Shown here piece after piece: positions 13,310 to 26,600 of a DNA stretch of 64,000 nucleotides. Origin of the DNA: Centropus unirufus (lineage: Eukaryota > Chordata > Aves > Cuculiformes > Centropidae). Position numbers and translations under genes: made by a program. Each line of letters opens with the position of its first letter. The first letter of the stretch is position 1. The DNA is taken from assembly GCA_013397695.1 (NCBI GenBank), contig VYZI01000184.1:324174-388173 (forward strand). The letters are read 5' to 3'. The notes under the pieces were generated by a model. It saw only the letters and a program-made list of their open reading frames with translations, searched no databases and was not told the origin of the DNA.

Positions 13310-13970
13310 GTTGAAATAGCTTATTCCTTCCCTTTAGCAATAATCTTTTATGCAACTGGAGGCTGATATTGTACCCTTCCGGTCTTACCTCTGTGAGACG
13401 TAAGAGCAAATACTCTTTCAGCCTTTTCTCATAGGTCATGTTTTCCGGACCTCGGTCCTTCTCTCCTCTGTCAAATCTGCACTCGGCTGAGGCCCTAACC
13501 TGCCCTGGATGTGGAAAGACAATAAGTTTTCCTTTCTTTCAGGTTATGCTCTTGTTTATACATCCCATTCTGATGCTTCTCTTTTTTTCCAGAAATAGCA
13601 TGATATTGTCTACTCATGTTTAACTTGTGCTAAACTGTCATAACAGACATTTTTCTGTAGGGCAGACCCATGACAACTTGTCCTCTATGTAGTGTCTTGC
13701 AATTCATTATTCCCTCCTGAGTTTGTTTTCTTGTAGTTGTCCTGACTGAATCCAATCCTATTTTGGCTTTTTCTCTCATGAAATTTCTTTATTTTTTCAA
13801 GATAATTGTAAGCCTATCCTCGTGCTGTCCCAGTGACATCTGACCGAGAAAAAAACCCCATTTGCCATCAACCATTCATCAGTGTTGAACGAGGACATTC
13901 TATTGTGAACAACTGACTGTGATACAAGGTTTTGGCTTTCCATCAATTAAATATAAATTCATTTCACCTA
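13310..13970 (-). mobile_element. Ancient CR1 LINE fragment, antisense
   Basis: About 650 bp align by eye, in order, to the antisense of an old reptile/bird CR1 subfamily. Landmarks are AATCTTTTATGCAACTGGAG, CTCATAGGTCATGTTTTCC, the weak GAGGCCCTAACC, ATACATCCCATTCTGATG, CATGATATTGTCTACTCATG and AACTTGTGCTAAACTGTC. These correspond to the C-terminal part of ORF2. Many indels break every frame. The right boundary is fuzzy, with similarity fading between 13830 and 13970. It predates the 12.3-kb copy by a wide margin on visible divergence. Confidence 0.82.
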
Positions 13971-15701
13971 GAAAATGTCTCTCACATCATGTATAACATG
14001 GATGACACATGGATGTGTCCCCCAAAATTTCTCCTTGTAATTTCTAATTACTACAGCTTTTGACTAGTCCTTCGCTGATCCCCACTCCCTCCCTTTAAAG
14101 GTTTAAGCTCTGTTTTCCTTTTGTAATCTCTTAATGCCCAGTCCATTCCCCACAAGATCTGAGGTAACTTAACAGTCTGCATGAAGGAAACGTTCCTACT
14201 TGTCCTATGAACCACAATTATCAAGGAGCAGAGTGCTGCCGCTCCAGGTGCCTGTCTCGAGTTACCCTGGGCTCTGCTCAGCCAGCCCAGAATGAACACA
14301 CTCAGTGCAAAGCCAGTCATAGAAAGGCATAAAAGAAAATCTTTGAACTAAAAGGAAAAAAAATTCTGTAACTAACATTTATCCTGTTGTCTTCCATGTA
14401 CTTATAAATGTGCTGTTAATTACTTGTTCCGCAAGTGTTCCAGGGTTGTACGCACACGTTAGTCTAATGGTATTCAGACCTTTCTTCAGAGGACATAAAT
14501 CACCTCCTGGAAATGTGCCTTTCCCCATTGGTTATAGGTGCCTAAACAGCATCTATACAGCATTTAATAACAAAATTTCATAGGTTACATGTAGATGTCA
14601 CTAAAAAAAAGATGATTTCCCGAAGTTACTCAGTAGATCAGTACTAGAGGTTGGAATAAATCAATGCTTCTGAGTTCTTTGATCTGGTTGTTCTGCATCT
14701 TTTATTCTTGTCTTTCTATACTTTATTACAAAGGCAAATTTTAATGTGCAGCTAAAATCTAGAAAGGCCAGCCTTTGCTGTGTCTTGGTGTAAAGAATTA
14801 TTTCTTTTCCTTGAGATTCTGAGAATTCTCAGACTATGAATGTTGCTGAATGTAATGCAATATTTCAATTTCCTTTTTTAAAGCCAGTTTTAATTCCCGC
14901 CCCTACTTTAAGTAAAATAGTATGCACAAAATTACCAGGTGTCATTTTGAAAACGGGCCTCACAGTTAGGGTTTCAGATGGTATATATTAATTTTACTAA
15001 TGGAGATCAATATCATTCCAGGTTTTTAAAATATTTTATATGTTGCTAATTATTCAGAATGTATATATTACATAATGTATTTATAGTTTTTCCTTTGGCC
15101 AATATCAAACAAGGTTATTGGAGGGAAACTTTAAAGGAAAGATTAAGTAAATTGTTTTCCTTTTTTTTTCTTCTTTTTATTTTTCTTGCAGCATTTTGTT
15201 TCCTGGGCTCAAGGATAAAGTTTGGGAGAATATTTGCATAACCTCTCATTTTCAAGTCCTTGATATTAATTTTTCAGATCTTGTGTTTAAAGGAAACTTT
15301 AATAGAATAATTACTTAAATGAAGTGAATGCCTTGGCAAGTAATCAGAAAGGTTGAGGGCTCTCTGTTTTGCAGTGCCTGAGGATTATTTTATCTGTTCT
15401 CGGAGGACGCAGCACATGAGACATAGAATATGCAGCAACCCAGACTCAAAGATTCATTTGTATGCTTTACAGTGGCAGTAGAGCTTTTACTGCGGGTGGC
15501 TAATATTTATGTGTGAGAACCTTAGATTTAGCTAGGATCTAAGATACATACAACTATCTCGTTGGCAGAAGGGTGGTGGAATCCTCCTTCAACAGCCTTG
15601 AGAATGAAATGATATTGATAATGAAGTCTCCTCCACCTGAAGGTACATACACAATTCTAAAGACATTGTTATAAATGTTATAAACCTTATGAGGAAGAGA
15701 A

Positions 15702-15723
15702 CAAGGGCGACAGCGCGCCCTTG
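15702..15723. repeat. CpG-rich 8-bp-arm hairpin
   Basis: CAAGGGCG (15702-15709) pairs with CGCCCTTG (15716-15723) across a 6-nt loop. The 22 bp contain several CpGs, which is conspicuous in otherwise CpG-poor, AT-rich DNA. It is too short to assign a role. Confidence 0.65.
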
Positions 15724-18700
15724 AAGAGAAGAAAGCTGATGACTTATCAATGTCTTAATATCTCTCTGAGGAGAAAAAAATATATTTTATGTTTATAATG
15801 TGTGAGGACAGGAGGAAGAGGCCAAGAACCAGGCAAGACCTCACAGGAAGGAGGAACTGCAGAACTGTGAAGTCAAGACCTGAATGTAGGGACAGACTGT
15901 GCATGTCCATGGGACGTCTAGGGATGGGAGCAAACAATACTTCACTGCTGCTCTAATGGCTTTGAACCCATTTTGTGCGCTTGTTTTAGTACAGAACTTA
16001 ATCTACAGAAGAAACTTAGGGCAGATATGATAGGGATACCCTCAACTTGGTTAAAAACTTATCCATGTTAGCAAATTCTTGAGACTACATAATAAACTTG
16101 GGTAAAATACTATCTGAATTTATTTAAAATCCATTCAAGAACTAGAAAGCTAGAAATTTTCTTCAGAATAGAGAAATAATTAAAAACAAGAAAAAACAAG
16201 TCTTGTAGTGCTGCCTCAGAAAAGAAAGAAAACGGTAAAAATTCAGATTCATTTAAAGTTAATAATATCTATTTTGATATTATAAAGCCACTTCTGAGAA
16301 ACTGCCTTGCCTGAGGCTGCTGACTTCAGTTTTCTCTCATCATTAATCTTTCTTACATTGTGTGTCATTTGCAGTTGCAGTAAGACAATTAAACTAAGAA
16401 ATGTGTAAAATTGATATTACCCTCTCCACTTTATGTCATTGCGAAAGTTTTTCTAAAAACTGAACTACTGCAAGATTTGTAGGACACAGAAAACATAGCT
16501 CCCTTTCCTGAAAATAAATTCATTGATAGTAAGTGCCTGAAAACAATTGAATCTTCCTCATTTTTTTTGAGCAATAGTAGCAAAGATCACATCTTACTCT
16601 TTTAACAACAGGTCCCCTCATAAATTCACTTGTATCAGGTTAAATGCTAAGTTTAACAACAAGACAAGAATAAAACATTATTTGGACTGTTTCTCTTGCT
16701 TTTTTATTTTTACTTTTTTATTAAAATCAGAGTTCCTGACAGGAACGTTATAAAATAAAATGACAGAAAAGTGCTACCCAAGTAAATTAGTAGTGCCAAT
16801 AGGAACAAGTGTGACTAAAGGTTTTTTGAGTTTTCTAAATTGTAGATTTTTTTTTAATTTTGTATATGGACAATCTCCAAAGTTGTGAGGTTGGGCTTTG
16901 TGCTTTTTTTTTTGAGGGGTTTGTTTTTATGGCTCTCATGATACCGAAATTAATGTTGCATGGAATTGGAATTTCATATTCAGAATATAGCTAGACAAGA
17001 AGGCATTGTTTCTAGAAAGTTTAACCAGTTCATTCAGAGGCAGATCTATTTCCATATCAAGGTTGATTAAAAAAAAAAAAAAAGATAATTCAACCTCCCT
17101 ATTATTAGGTATTTTGTTAAAGTAAACACCCGGACATATAATATGTAGCTGTGCTAAAATATGAAGGGAATTTGTCATTTAGAAAAGATGAGCTCAGGTT
17201 GCACACTGAAAACCAGGCTTGGTCTTTGAATACAGTTATTTTTAGTATATTCTGATAAGTCTTTTTCTTCCACTTGCAACTCCTGATTTTTCAAGACTGA
17301 GTCTGTCCCAGAGAACAAAGCTGTACAGTGCTTTTTAAAGATTTTTCAAAGCTGAAGTTGGTCAAATTGAAAGAAACCCATGACAATTTGGCTGCTTGCC
17401 TATTTCACGTCAGGGCTCAGAATTAACTTGTAGCTCATGGATACGTATCCTGGATCTAGAGGCTGTAACTGAACTGTTTGATCTGTTTTATCTATGCATT
17501 CATGCATTTTACAGTAATGTTCAGAAGAGTCATAACTAGGATTTAGATTATCATTAAATAGTTGTTATTCCTTCTAATAGTTGAATATTTAAAGTCTACA
17601 CAATCCAGTACTTTTGATGCTGAACTCTATTCCAAACTGCAGTGATCCCACTGACTGCAATGAGTTACATCATGAAATAACTTTTCTCCTCTGGTTATAT
17701 TCCACATGAAAAATGTTGAAAGCTCAAAACTGTGCTGAAAGAATGCTAAACCAACCGAGTGAAGCAATCAAATCTGGAAATACCCGTGGGCAAAAGCCAA
17801 TTTAGCCTTTAGTTCGTTCCCTTGTGCATAGAGATTTTAATTACATTACCACAAACTTCTCCCCGTGAAATCCTTCCTCCTGTCTCATGGTCTTTTCTTT
17901 ATGGATTCAAGCCAATTCTTGCCTTTGTGAAGGCAAAGGGCATCTTGCAGTCCTTTCTGATAGAACTCCGTTGTTTATCTGTGAAAACATAGGCAACTTT
18001 CTTAAATCACCGCTTCAGAAGCTGACTGATCATCACTGTTCAGTGAAGGACATGTGGACTACGCATCATTACGTTAACATTACCAAGTGTTGCCTTGTGT
18101 GGGAGGCTATTGACCCATTCCTATAATCTTTTTTTTTAAATAGTGGACATTCCTTTGTCCCTTTGTCTCCTTGCTGGCTGCGGGAAGAGACCAGTGAGTT
18201 AGAAAGACAAATATTCTGCATTATAGGTATTGGTTTTCATAAAGGCTTCCTCTCCGGAAAACACATTTTGAAGAAAGCAAAGGCTTGGTAGGATGTAAAC
18301 TTGTCAGCTTGGACCCTGAAGCGTAGTAGCTCTGGGCTTTGGGCTACAGCTATGAAGCTCGAAATGGTTTCTTAGCTCGGATGCAACGTGTCATGATTGT
18401 GCCTCTGTGTCTTTGTGATCTCAGCCACCACGCGTGGGGTCGCCAGGGGCCTCTGCAACGCCCTCTCCTTTGCTCCTGTTTCTAGGATTCAGAAACAGAG
18501 GCACATGCATGCTTCTTGTGCAATGTCACACGAATTCCCTAATTTCCTTTGCTTAACAACCTGGCTAACTAGCACTTTATTGCATGGAGTATGGGATCAG
18601 TGAAATGCAGCAGCCTATTTCACATTTTGAACTTCTGTGGTATGTAGCTTTAACACAACTCATCTCCCTCCAAGCCCTTTATGCTCCCGGCAAAGAAAAA

Positions 18701-21700
18701 TACATCTCATGTCATCTTCTTTATTTTCTGCAGCAAAATCACATAATTTTTTTAATTAAAAAATTCCTTAGCATTTTCCCTGTCAAACTTTTCTTTCACG
18801 AGGTTATACCAGTATCCATCGCTACCCTGAGCACAGTGACATGATAGGACAAAAGGAAAACCTGCACCTGCTGCTCCTCTCCTTGATGTCACTCTTGAGA
18901 AAACTCAATAAGAGCAGGAGTGTGGCTAAAGGTTTTCAAAGATTTAATTAATTTTAACACAGTCGCTTCAGATATTGCCGCAGGCTTGAAAAGATTTAAC
19001 TAAACATAAAGTTTGAGGAAGCATCGAGCAGTGAGGAGAGAGTAAAAACAAAATAGCAGTCACTATTTTATTGCAGCATGATGTTTGAGCATCTATGTTG
19101 ACTGATTATGTTCAAAATACCAAGAAAAACCTCTCTTCATTTTCAAACTACATAAAGCAGTTGTCAGAGCACACTAGTTGTCTGAACTAAGATCCATGAG
19201 ATCTAAAAGAACATTTTGCAATGGAAGCTGACTTCATCCATGTGTGCACGTTACAGCTGATCTCCAAAAAGCAGGTTTTTCTCAAACAAATAGCGTCTGA
19301 ATATATGTTGACCTGGTATAAACTTTAAACCTCCTACACAGTGCTCAAGTGACAGGGTGATCCAGTTTAGCTTCAATGAGATAAAAGCCCCGAGAACTCT
19401 GTACAGTTATTCTTTGAAATACCTTGGAAGTAGAATTAATACCAAACAACATTACTTACAATAGTGTAATGTAAAGTGTAGTTCTTGAATTCTTTTTTTA
19501 GTCCAGTGACATTTATAACTAGTTTCTTTTGCTTTCACTTTCAGACCATCTTAAGTTTTTCAGCCCTCACATTGGAAATATATTTACTTTTCATGCAGAA
19601 AGTCCGCTTCTAGATGGGTTTGTCTTTGTGTTTTATTCTTTTTTTCTTTAAAAGTAACACTTAGTAACTTGTTGTTCTCCTTTGTAATCTTCTGGGATGT
19701 AGAAGTGCTGCATTCTTCTAGGTCTCATCAGTCTCTCTTGTATACCAGTTTTGGAGATTAAAAAATATATGCATCAACTGTGCCAAATCTCTTCTAGCTT
19801 TTCCTTCTGGAAAGTCATTACCTGTTAGCAAACTCCTTGGCTTCCTTCATGGAAATGCTTCATTGCCTGCACTTTTAATTATTTCTTTTTTCTTTTAATT
19901 TCTTAAGTAGATGTTTGGGGATTTCTTCCCAATCAGGTCTTGCAAATCTAATGTATATTGAAGACTCAGCTTGTTTAGAATAACAGAAATTGTTCTAATA
20001 TTTGGTAAGTCACTGAGCCAGATTTGTTATATAAAGCTTAACTTGGTACTTTACATGATGGTGTATAAACATAGTTATTTAGTCTCTGAAATCAGGCAGG
20101 GCGTCAAAGGCTTGAAAGACTGCTTAATAATAAGTGTTCAGTTTTATATGATAAAAGGAAAAAAAAGACAGGAGAATGAATAGCAAAAAATAGTGTGGCT
20201 TGGCCAGCAGAAAATAATGAATGATATATGAAAGACCAGATCAAGCTGAGCACAAATCTGAAAGCAATCTGACATGAGTTAGAGGAAAGGAAGTTGGTAC
20301 TGAGGTAAAAATAAGGGAAAATTATATTTTATTTAGAAACACCTGCTCATTCAAGAGCTTATATTTATATAAATTTCATGGAAAAAAGCAAAGTCACTAT
20401 AAAAGTAGGGAAAGTGTGAGAGAAGAGGCATTTCCAGAATGAGAGAATGAGATAAGCTGAAAGAATCTGACAACATGAAAAAGCAGCTTCTGAAAGGCAT
20501 GTCATAGTGTTTGACATGAATAGTGGCATAAAGTGGAACAGTTGAATTTCACAGGATTTCTTGCCTTTCTCATGCAGAGAGACAGTTTAGAAAGGGACTG
20601 CAATAAAATCGAGGAGACATATTGTTTTGCAGCTCACTTTTCAAGAAATGGATTCTTTTTTTAAAAAAAAAATATTTTTTGGTTTAGTATTATTAAGCCT
20701 CCTTAGTGTTTGAGACTCCTCACTTGCCCAGTGCCTACTGTCAGAACTGCATTAGGAGTTTTCACCAATGTCTCAGCATTACAGAAACGGGTCGGGTTTT
20801 ATTTAGCATATTTTTGCTTAATCTATTGAATGGTTTCCTGGTCTGGAAAATTTGATAGTTTGATATTTCTGAGAGGCATAGATAGACATCACCATAGCAT
20901 AATGTCTGTTATGTCATTCCTTCTGAGTCATGGAATATGTTTGCTCCACATCAATGCGAAATAAATTTAAGGTCTAACTTTTTCACACGGGGAGAGAGTG
21001 GTCTAGAATGCATAGGTCAGACTCAATTAGACTCTCAAAACTCTACCAGCTGTTTGCTGTCAAGTATTGAAACTCTACCTACAAATAATAATTTTTCAGA
21101 AGTTAAATAAGTATAAATAGCCTATAGCTGTCTGTGATAGCCACCTCCTTAATTTGGAAACCGTGCTGTTTCTATGCAGCTTTTTTCAGGCAGATAGGAA
21201 AGAGATATACTTGCCTTTTGAGCTAGCAGGGTAGAAATCAGCTCTGAGCCGAAGTTAAGCTTTGGGTTATCCGATCAAGGATAGAATTCTACTAACCACG
21301 ACTCCATGAATCCTGGATGTCTGCAGGCTTTAGCGCTGGCAGAACTGGAGAATCAAAACTTAAAAAGGTTTTAAATGTAAGTTGTTGATTGGTCAATGAT
21401 CAACCGTACATCATTTTAAATGTTCTCCTGGGCTTAAAGAAGTTTGTAGACATGCTAAGTTAAACTATGTTAGGAAACTAGGTACTTCCCCTCCTTCCTG
21501 ACTAAACCAGCTGCCCAAGTGGAATTCACCAGGGTATGAATATTGTTTGCACTGATGTTTCTGAGAAGCGTTCAGTTCTATGTGGGAGGTTTCTTTAGGT
21601 GTCTACCACTGAACCTGAGCTGGATTTTGAGCATTCCTTAAAGCGTTGGGATAATCACACATGGGAGGACTGCACGCCTGTGATAGTCCTCTGGGAAATC

Positions 21701-23370
21701 CTGGCTCAATGCCAGGGGCAGACGGGCTGTGGTGAACTGCGGGGGGTTCTCAGCTATAGAGAACCTTACCTTACCCTGATGACCCATGGATCCTCCATGG
21801 TTCCTGCCAACGGGCCACTGAATACTGCCTAAATGAAGTCTCTAGGCACTGGAATTGGGGGGTTCCTACCTCCATGGCCAGCACAGCATCCATCTCCACC
21901 GGGAACAGGGGCTGGGATTCAGCCTCACGCGCTTTAAGTTTCGCAGTGAGAGCTGCTTAGGAGAGCATCACTGGGCTGATCCTCAGACGGCTGCATGCAG
22001 CTGGAGGTTCTACAACATATTTTGAGATGTTATTTTAAATCCCTGTAATGAGTTTGGATAAAGCAGCCCTGAGGCCATGATTATGCTAGGAAGCATGAAG
22101 CAGGCAGCTTGCTTGAGATCGGCAAAAGGAGAAAATGGATTAATGATGGCTTTCAAAATGTAAGAAAAATGACTTTGAGGGTTTTTTTAAATGGGTGGTT
22201 GTTTTTCTTTATTTTTTTTTTAAGTGAGAAAGAGTAAAGGAATGAGGAAAACATAAGTTATGGAGGTAAAGAAGCCTATCATGATCCACTTGAGCTAGCC
22301 AGGATCAATAGGTCTTATTTTTTGTGCTTTGAAGTACGTTACTCACTATGGACCTAGTAAAAGACCTCAGTGAAGTCAAACTAGACCTGAAGATTATGTT
22401 TACAATAAACTGTCCCCAATAACCCAACTATTTTATGTAATATAAAACAGCTATATATATATTTGCTTTTAATCTAGTATGAACTTTTATTCTCTATAGA
22501 GGCTGGTGACATCTTAATCCCAAAGCCCTAAAAAATATACCTTCAGGAATCCAGAAATTAAAACATTCTAAGGAAACTAAGAACAATGCATCTAATCAAT
22601 ATTTGCTATCCAAGGGAAGGTGATGACAAAATGTTAATTGTATCTTGAGAGAAATTTTTGTTTTAATAAGATGCTTCGGTAAATCTGGAAGTGTATTTTC
22701 TTTCTTTATTGTGTTGCTTTGATTAGAATCTTTTAAGGATAATGTGCATTTGGTAGCATTGCCAGGTCTTGTGATTATCACAACTAGTATGTAAGGATAA
22801 ATTTGCATCTGGAAAAACAGGATTTTAGGTGTCCCACTGATTTCTTCTGCTAAATCATATTGTATAGCAGGGGTAAGGCTGCATTGCTTAAATGCGTCTT
22901 CTGTATGAGCTTGGGCAAGTGATTTCTTTGGGTACCTGGGTGTATGGTTGGAGAAAGTTATGTCCAGCAACCTCCCAGACATTGCTAAGCTCCCGAGACC
23001 GGCAGTCTGGCTGGTTGTGCAAGAACTGATAAACTTGGAGCACAAAAAGTTGGCTGCATCTGGCCACCTGCCCACGCTGGCCTCAATAGATGGTTGTGTA
23101 CATGGGACCACGTTCAAGAGGGACCTGGTGCTACTTGCAGCCAGGCTGGAGGGTTACATGTACATCTGATGAAATGAAGAACATTGGGAGGGACTTCATG
23201 AACACCCGCCAAGGAGCCCCAATGGGCTGTTATGACCCTGCACCTCTGCACAAACAGCTGGGATTGGCCCATGCGCTAGTGGGTAACTGAGTGAGTGCAC
23301 AAGGGCAAGGGAGAACTGCGCAAGAAAAGACATTCATGGTTGCCAGCTATTAGTAATAACAGATGGTTTC

Positions 23371-23396
23371 TATTAATAAGAGCACCCTTATTAATA
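23371..23396. repeat. Perfect 10-bp-arm hairpin
   Basis: TATTAATAAG (23371-23380) and CTTATTAATA (23387-23396) are perfect reverse complements around a 6-nt loop. It sits about 40 bp from the 3' end of the CR1 at 23436, so it may reflect the AT-rich target into which that element inserted. Confidence 0.75.
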
Positions 23397-23435
23397 AAAG
23401 CCACCTTAATCACTATTTTTTGTGGTCTGCATATA

Positions 23436-23665
23436 AAGGTCATGTTGTCCACCCCCCCTGCTCCAGCAGGGACACCCAAAGCGCGGTGCCCCAGGATGCT
23501 GTCCAAGTGGTTTATTTTTTTAAATCCCCAGAGAAGAAGACTCCACAAGCTCCCTGGGCAGCTTGTTCCAGTGCTCAGTCAGTCTTACAGTTAAAAAAAT
23601 ACCCATTTCCTGATGTTCAGATGAACACTCTTTTTTTTCCAGTTTATGGCCATTGTCCAAGATCT
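23436..23665 (-). mobile_element. CR1 LINE 3' fragment, antisense
   Basis: The + strand reads as antisense CR1: GTCCACCCCCCCTGCTCCAG, then CAGGGACACCCAAAGC, CAGAGAAGAAGACTCCACAA, CTCCCTGGGCAGCTTGTTCC, GTGCTCAGTCAGTC, and a degenerate TTCAGATGAACACTC. These match the CR1 subgroup with a CTCCAGAGAAGGAGACTCC motif. It is about 230 bp, 5'-truncated, with T-run expansions. The very tip of the 3' end is lost or degenerate. Confidence 0.87.
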
Positions 23666-26600
23666 TGCTGGAATAGCATTAAATCAGAATGAAAAATATT
23701 TGACTGCAAGCATCATCCTGTATAGGTATCATATGATTTTAAGAGATTAGAGAAAATCTACTGGAGGCTCACAAGATGAAATCTATTTTTGTCTAGGACT
23801 TCTTTTAACTGGCCATTTCGGAGATCTGAGGCTATCAGATTTACGAATTGCAAAACAGCCAATATCTCATGCCTAAATCTTTCCCATATTATTCTTGTGT
23901 CTCTGATCCACAACCATTTATGTAGGTAATTTTACTTAAAGATCCTCTTATTGTGAAATTCAGCTCCAAATACATGCAGTACACGTTATGTCAGTAGCTG
24001 CCTAAGCTAGAGATCTTGTCAATGGGAAGAGCTGTTCTATTCATCAGACCAAGCATGATTTCTACTTTTCAATGTAATTAATTTACTCAGTTTCAGGTCC
24101 TTTTTCTTAGGAGCTAATGAAAACTCAGACACCTTGCATTAAATGTAGACACCTCTGCTGAAGAAAAGTAAATCTGAATCACACTCTTAATGATATGACT
24201 GAAAAGAATGTTGGTGAAATGAGACCCTGGATAATAAATACTGTAGATATCTCACTATGATGCATTTTTTAATCAATAGATATGTGATATCAAGTTGAAA
24301 TAGAAAAATAAATACATCTTTTAATATCATATTGTGAAGTCTTCACAACTAACCGTTCCAACTTTTAAAAATATTTTTTATCTCCAAGAATAAAAACAAG
24401 TTCCAACAACCAGTGGACGGGAGGAGTGGGTTTGTAAGACGGTGATGGTACTATCATGAATTCCTGCGTGCAACCTTTGTGCAAACTCTTCTTTCCTTCT
24501 CATCTCATAGGGGAAATTCTCACAGAAAAAGGCTTACATTCCCATTAAAATTATAATTTTGCTGTTAACAGAACTGATGCCCCGTGAATGAATGCAATAA
24601 TGTGCCAATGTAAATAAGATAGAGCCTGAAAATTGTAGGTTGGGAGCAAAATAGCAGGAAAATGATAAATAGTGCAGCCCAAGTCTAGGCAACAGGACTG
24701 TAGTAAGAGTTGCTTCCACTGTAAAACCAGCTTTCTAGTGACTAATTCACATCACCTCTAAAGCTGAAGGAAGCTTTCCCCCTCTAGAGGCTAATGCAAA
24801 GAACTGCTTACCTGCTTCTGGTCTACCTTCCGGCTTTAATCTTGTGGAGGGCCAAATTAATTAGAGCCCAAATCCGGGTGCAGCAAACGCACAATCCAAA
24901 TCCAGTCCTAGGAGTTACATGCAACTCGTTCTCACTGACCGTCAAAGCTGCAAGGGTAACTTCTAGTTCATGCAAGCCACCTTATCTCTTCAGCCCTCTT
25001 TACTTTCTTCTCTGTGACCAATCTTTTTATCTCTCTCCCTCCATATTCCCAATTTTATGGGGGGTTGGACCTCGCTCCTCTCTTCGTGTTTAAGGAAGAT
25101 GTGAACTACGCAGAGTTTGCGGTCCAAGTGTTGGGCACATCTACAATGGCTTTTGGCATCTGCTGCCCAGTTACGGCCTTTTAGTGAAGTAAGATTGACT
25201 GGAACTGTGGAAGTTTAGAAAAGCAGAGACAATTATTTCCTGCTGGCAATATCTATTAGGCACTTAGAAGCAGCAAGAAATCTTGTATTTTCCAAAGAGC
25301 ATGATTTGGCATTCATTTAGCTTCTCCTAACCTTTCAAAGCAGGTATCAGCTCCCAGACATGGTTTGGCATTTCATCATCTCGCTGACAATGCCATGGAG
25401 AGCCTTTAATGTTAAATGACTTAAATGCGCTCTGCACCTCTAATCTGTTTTTTTTCCCCACACTGTGAAAATCATCTCTTCCACTCATTTGGTGCTCTAC
25501 CAGTGCACATCAGCGAGAGCACTACCCTGATTTGATACTCTTCGGTAAGCAGAGCTCTAGGAGGACGGTGCGAGTGGAGCGTATGCTGTTTTTTTAAATA
25601 GGAAGAGCAGGGCCCTGGAGGCGAGATATAGACAGGACTCCATCTTTGCTAATCAGCACTAGGAAAAAAACAATTAGCTTATTGGCATGAAAAACTTCTA
25701 CTATCTCCAAGGTCTGTTTTACACTGAGCTAGTGAAATTGGATGTGGTTTACCAAAGATTCTGCCTACCGAGAAGTACATCCTCTTTCCCTTTCAGAAAA
25801 TAATACTGTGCAATATAGATGAAAGTCAGCTTTATCATCAAATCACTGGGTTTTTTTTCTACTGAAATCAATGACTTGTAGGATGAAACAGGTATGGATT
25901 GCATGAAGGTAACTCATTGCTAATGGCTACTGTGGACGTGCTGGCTATTTTGCCTTTAAAAGGAGATGGAAATGGGATTAATTTCTATGTACTTCACTTT
26001 CATCTCGTATTCCTGATCTTTGCCTAGAAAGTAAAGAAAGAAAATAAAAGTCAATGGCAATTCATTAAATAAATGAAATGGAAGAAAATTAGATTTCACC
26101 TGACCAGGCTTACTTCCCAAGAAACTGGGAAGTCTTCTGAACAAAAACAAAAAATGCTGATTTTTCTCCTGCTCTTGGAGTATATAGAAGAGTGGAAAAA
26201 ATCTTATGGCAGAGACTGAATACTCCACTTGTTTCAGTCACAGAAAAAGGTTTCATTCCATTATAACTGCAGTAATTGCATGTATTGAAGTCTAGCAGCG
26301 AAATGCAGCACACTGTATTTATCTTTATGTGCGAAACTTTACATTGCCTGCCTATGCAGTGTCAGCTCGTATCATTCTTTGTGAAATGTAATGATGGAAT
26401 TGGGGCATGTGGATCATGATTTGTGGGTTCAATATACCATAAACTCTTCTGGTTTCAGCTAGCAAAGTAGGTTTGATTTTATCTTACAGTACACACAGGA
26501 CACGTGCTCGGGTGACAAACTACCTTGTTTTCAGTTTGTGTAAGCCAGCTCCTCAGAAAATAAACACATCCACAATTTACACCATTAGGTTAACACAGAG

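Larger units (their letters stand above)
13971..23435. other. Long non-coding stretch without transposons I can name
   Basis: About 9.5 kb with no recognisable gene or repeat family. Features seen are a CpG-rich hairpin (15702-15723), a 15-base A run (17069-17083), GC-richer patches at 18418-18560, 21600-22010 and 22910-23340, and a small inverted repeat GGTTCTC/GAGAACC near 21746-21766. Open frames here, including a 173-codon one at 22596-23117 (-), show no known motif. Confidence 0.6.

Noticed and set aside
13971..14320. Possible further leftward extension of the ancient CR1 body
   Set aside because: Similarity words become too sparse after about 13970 to distinguish from chance.
22596..23117. 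173-codon minus-strand frame, the longest in the window
   Set aside because: No recognisable motif, an overlapping plus-strand frame, mixed composition crossing from AT-rich to GC-richer DNA. Length alone is within chance for 64 kb.
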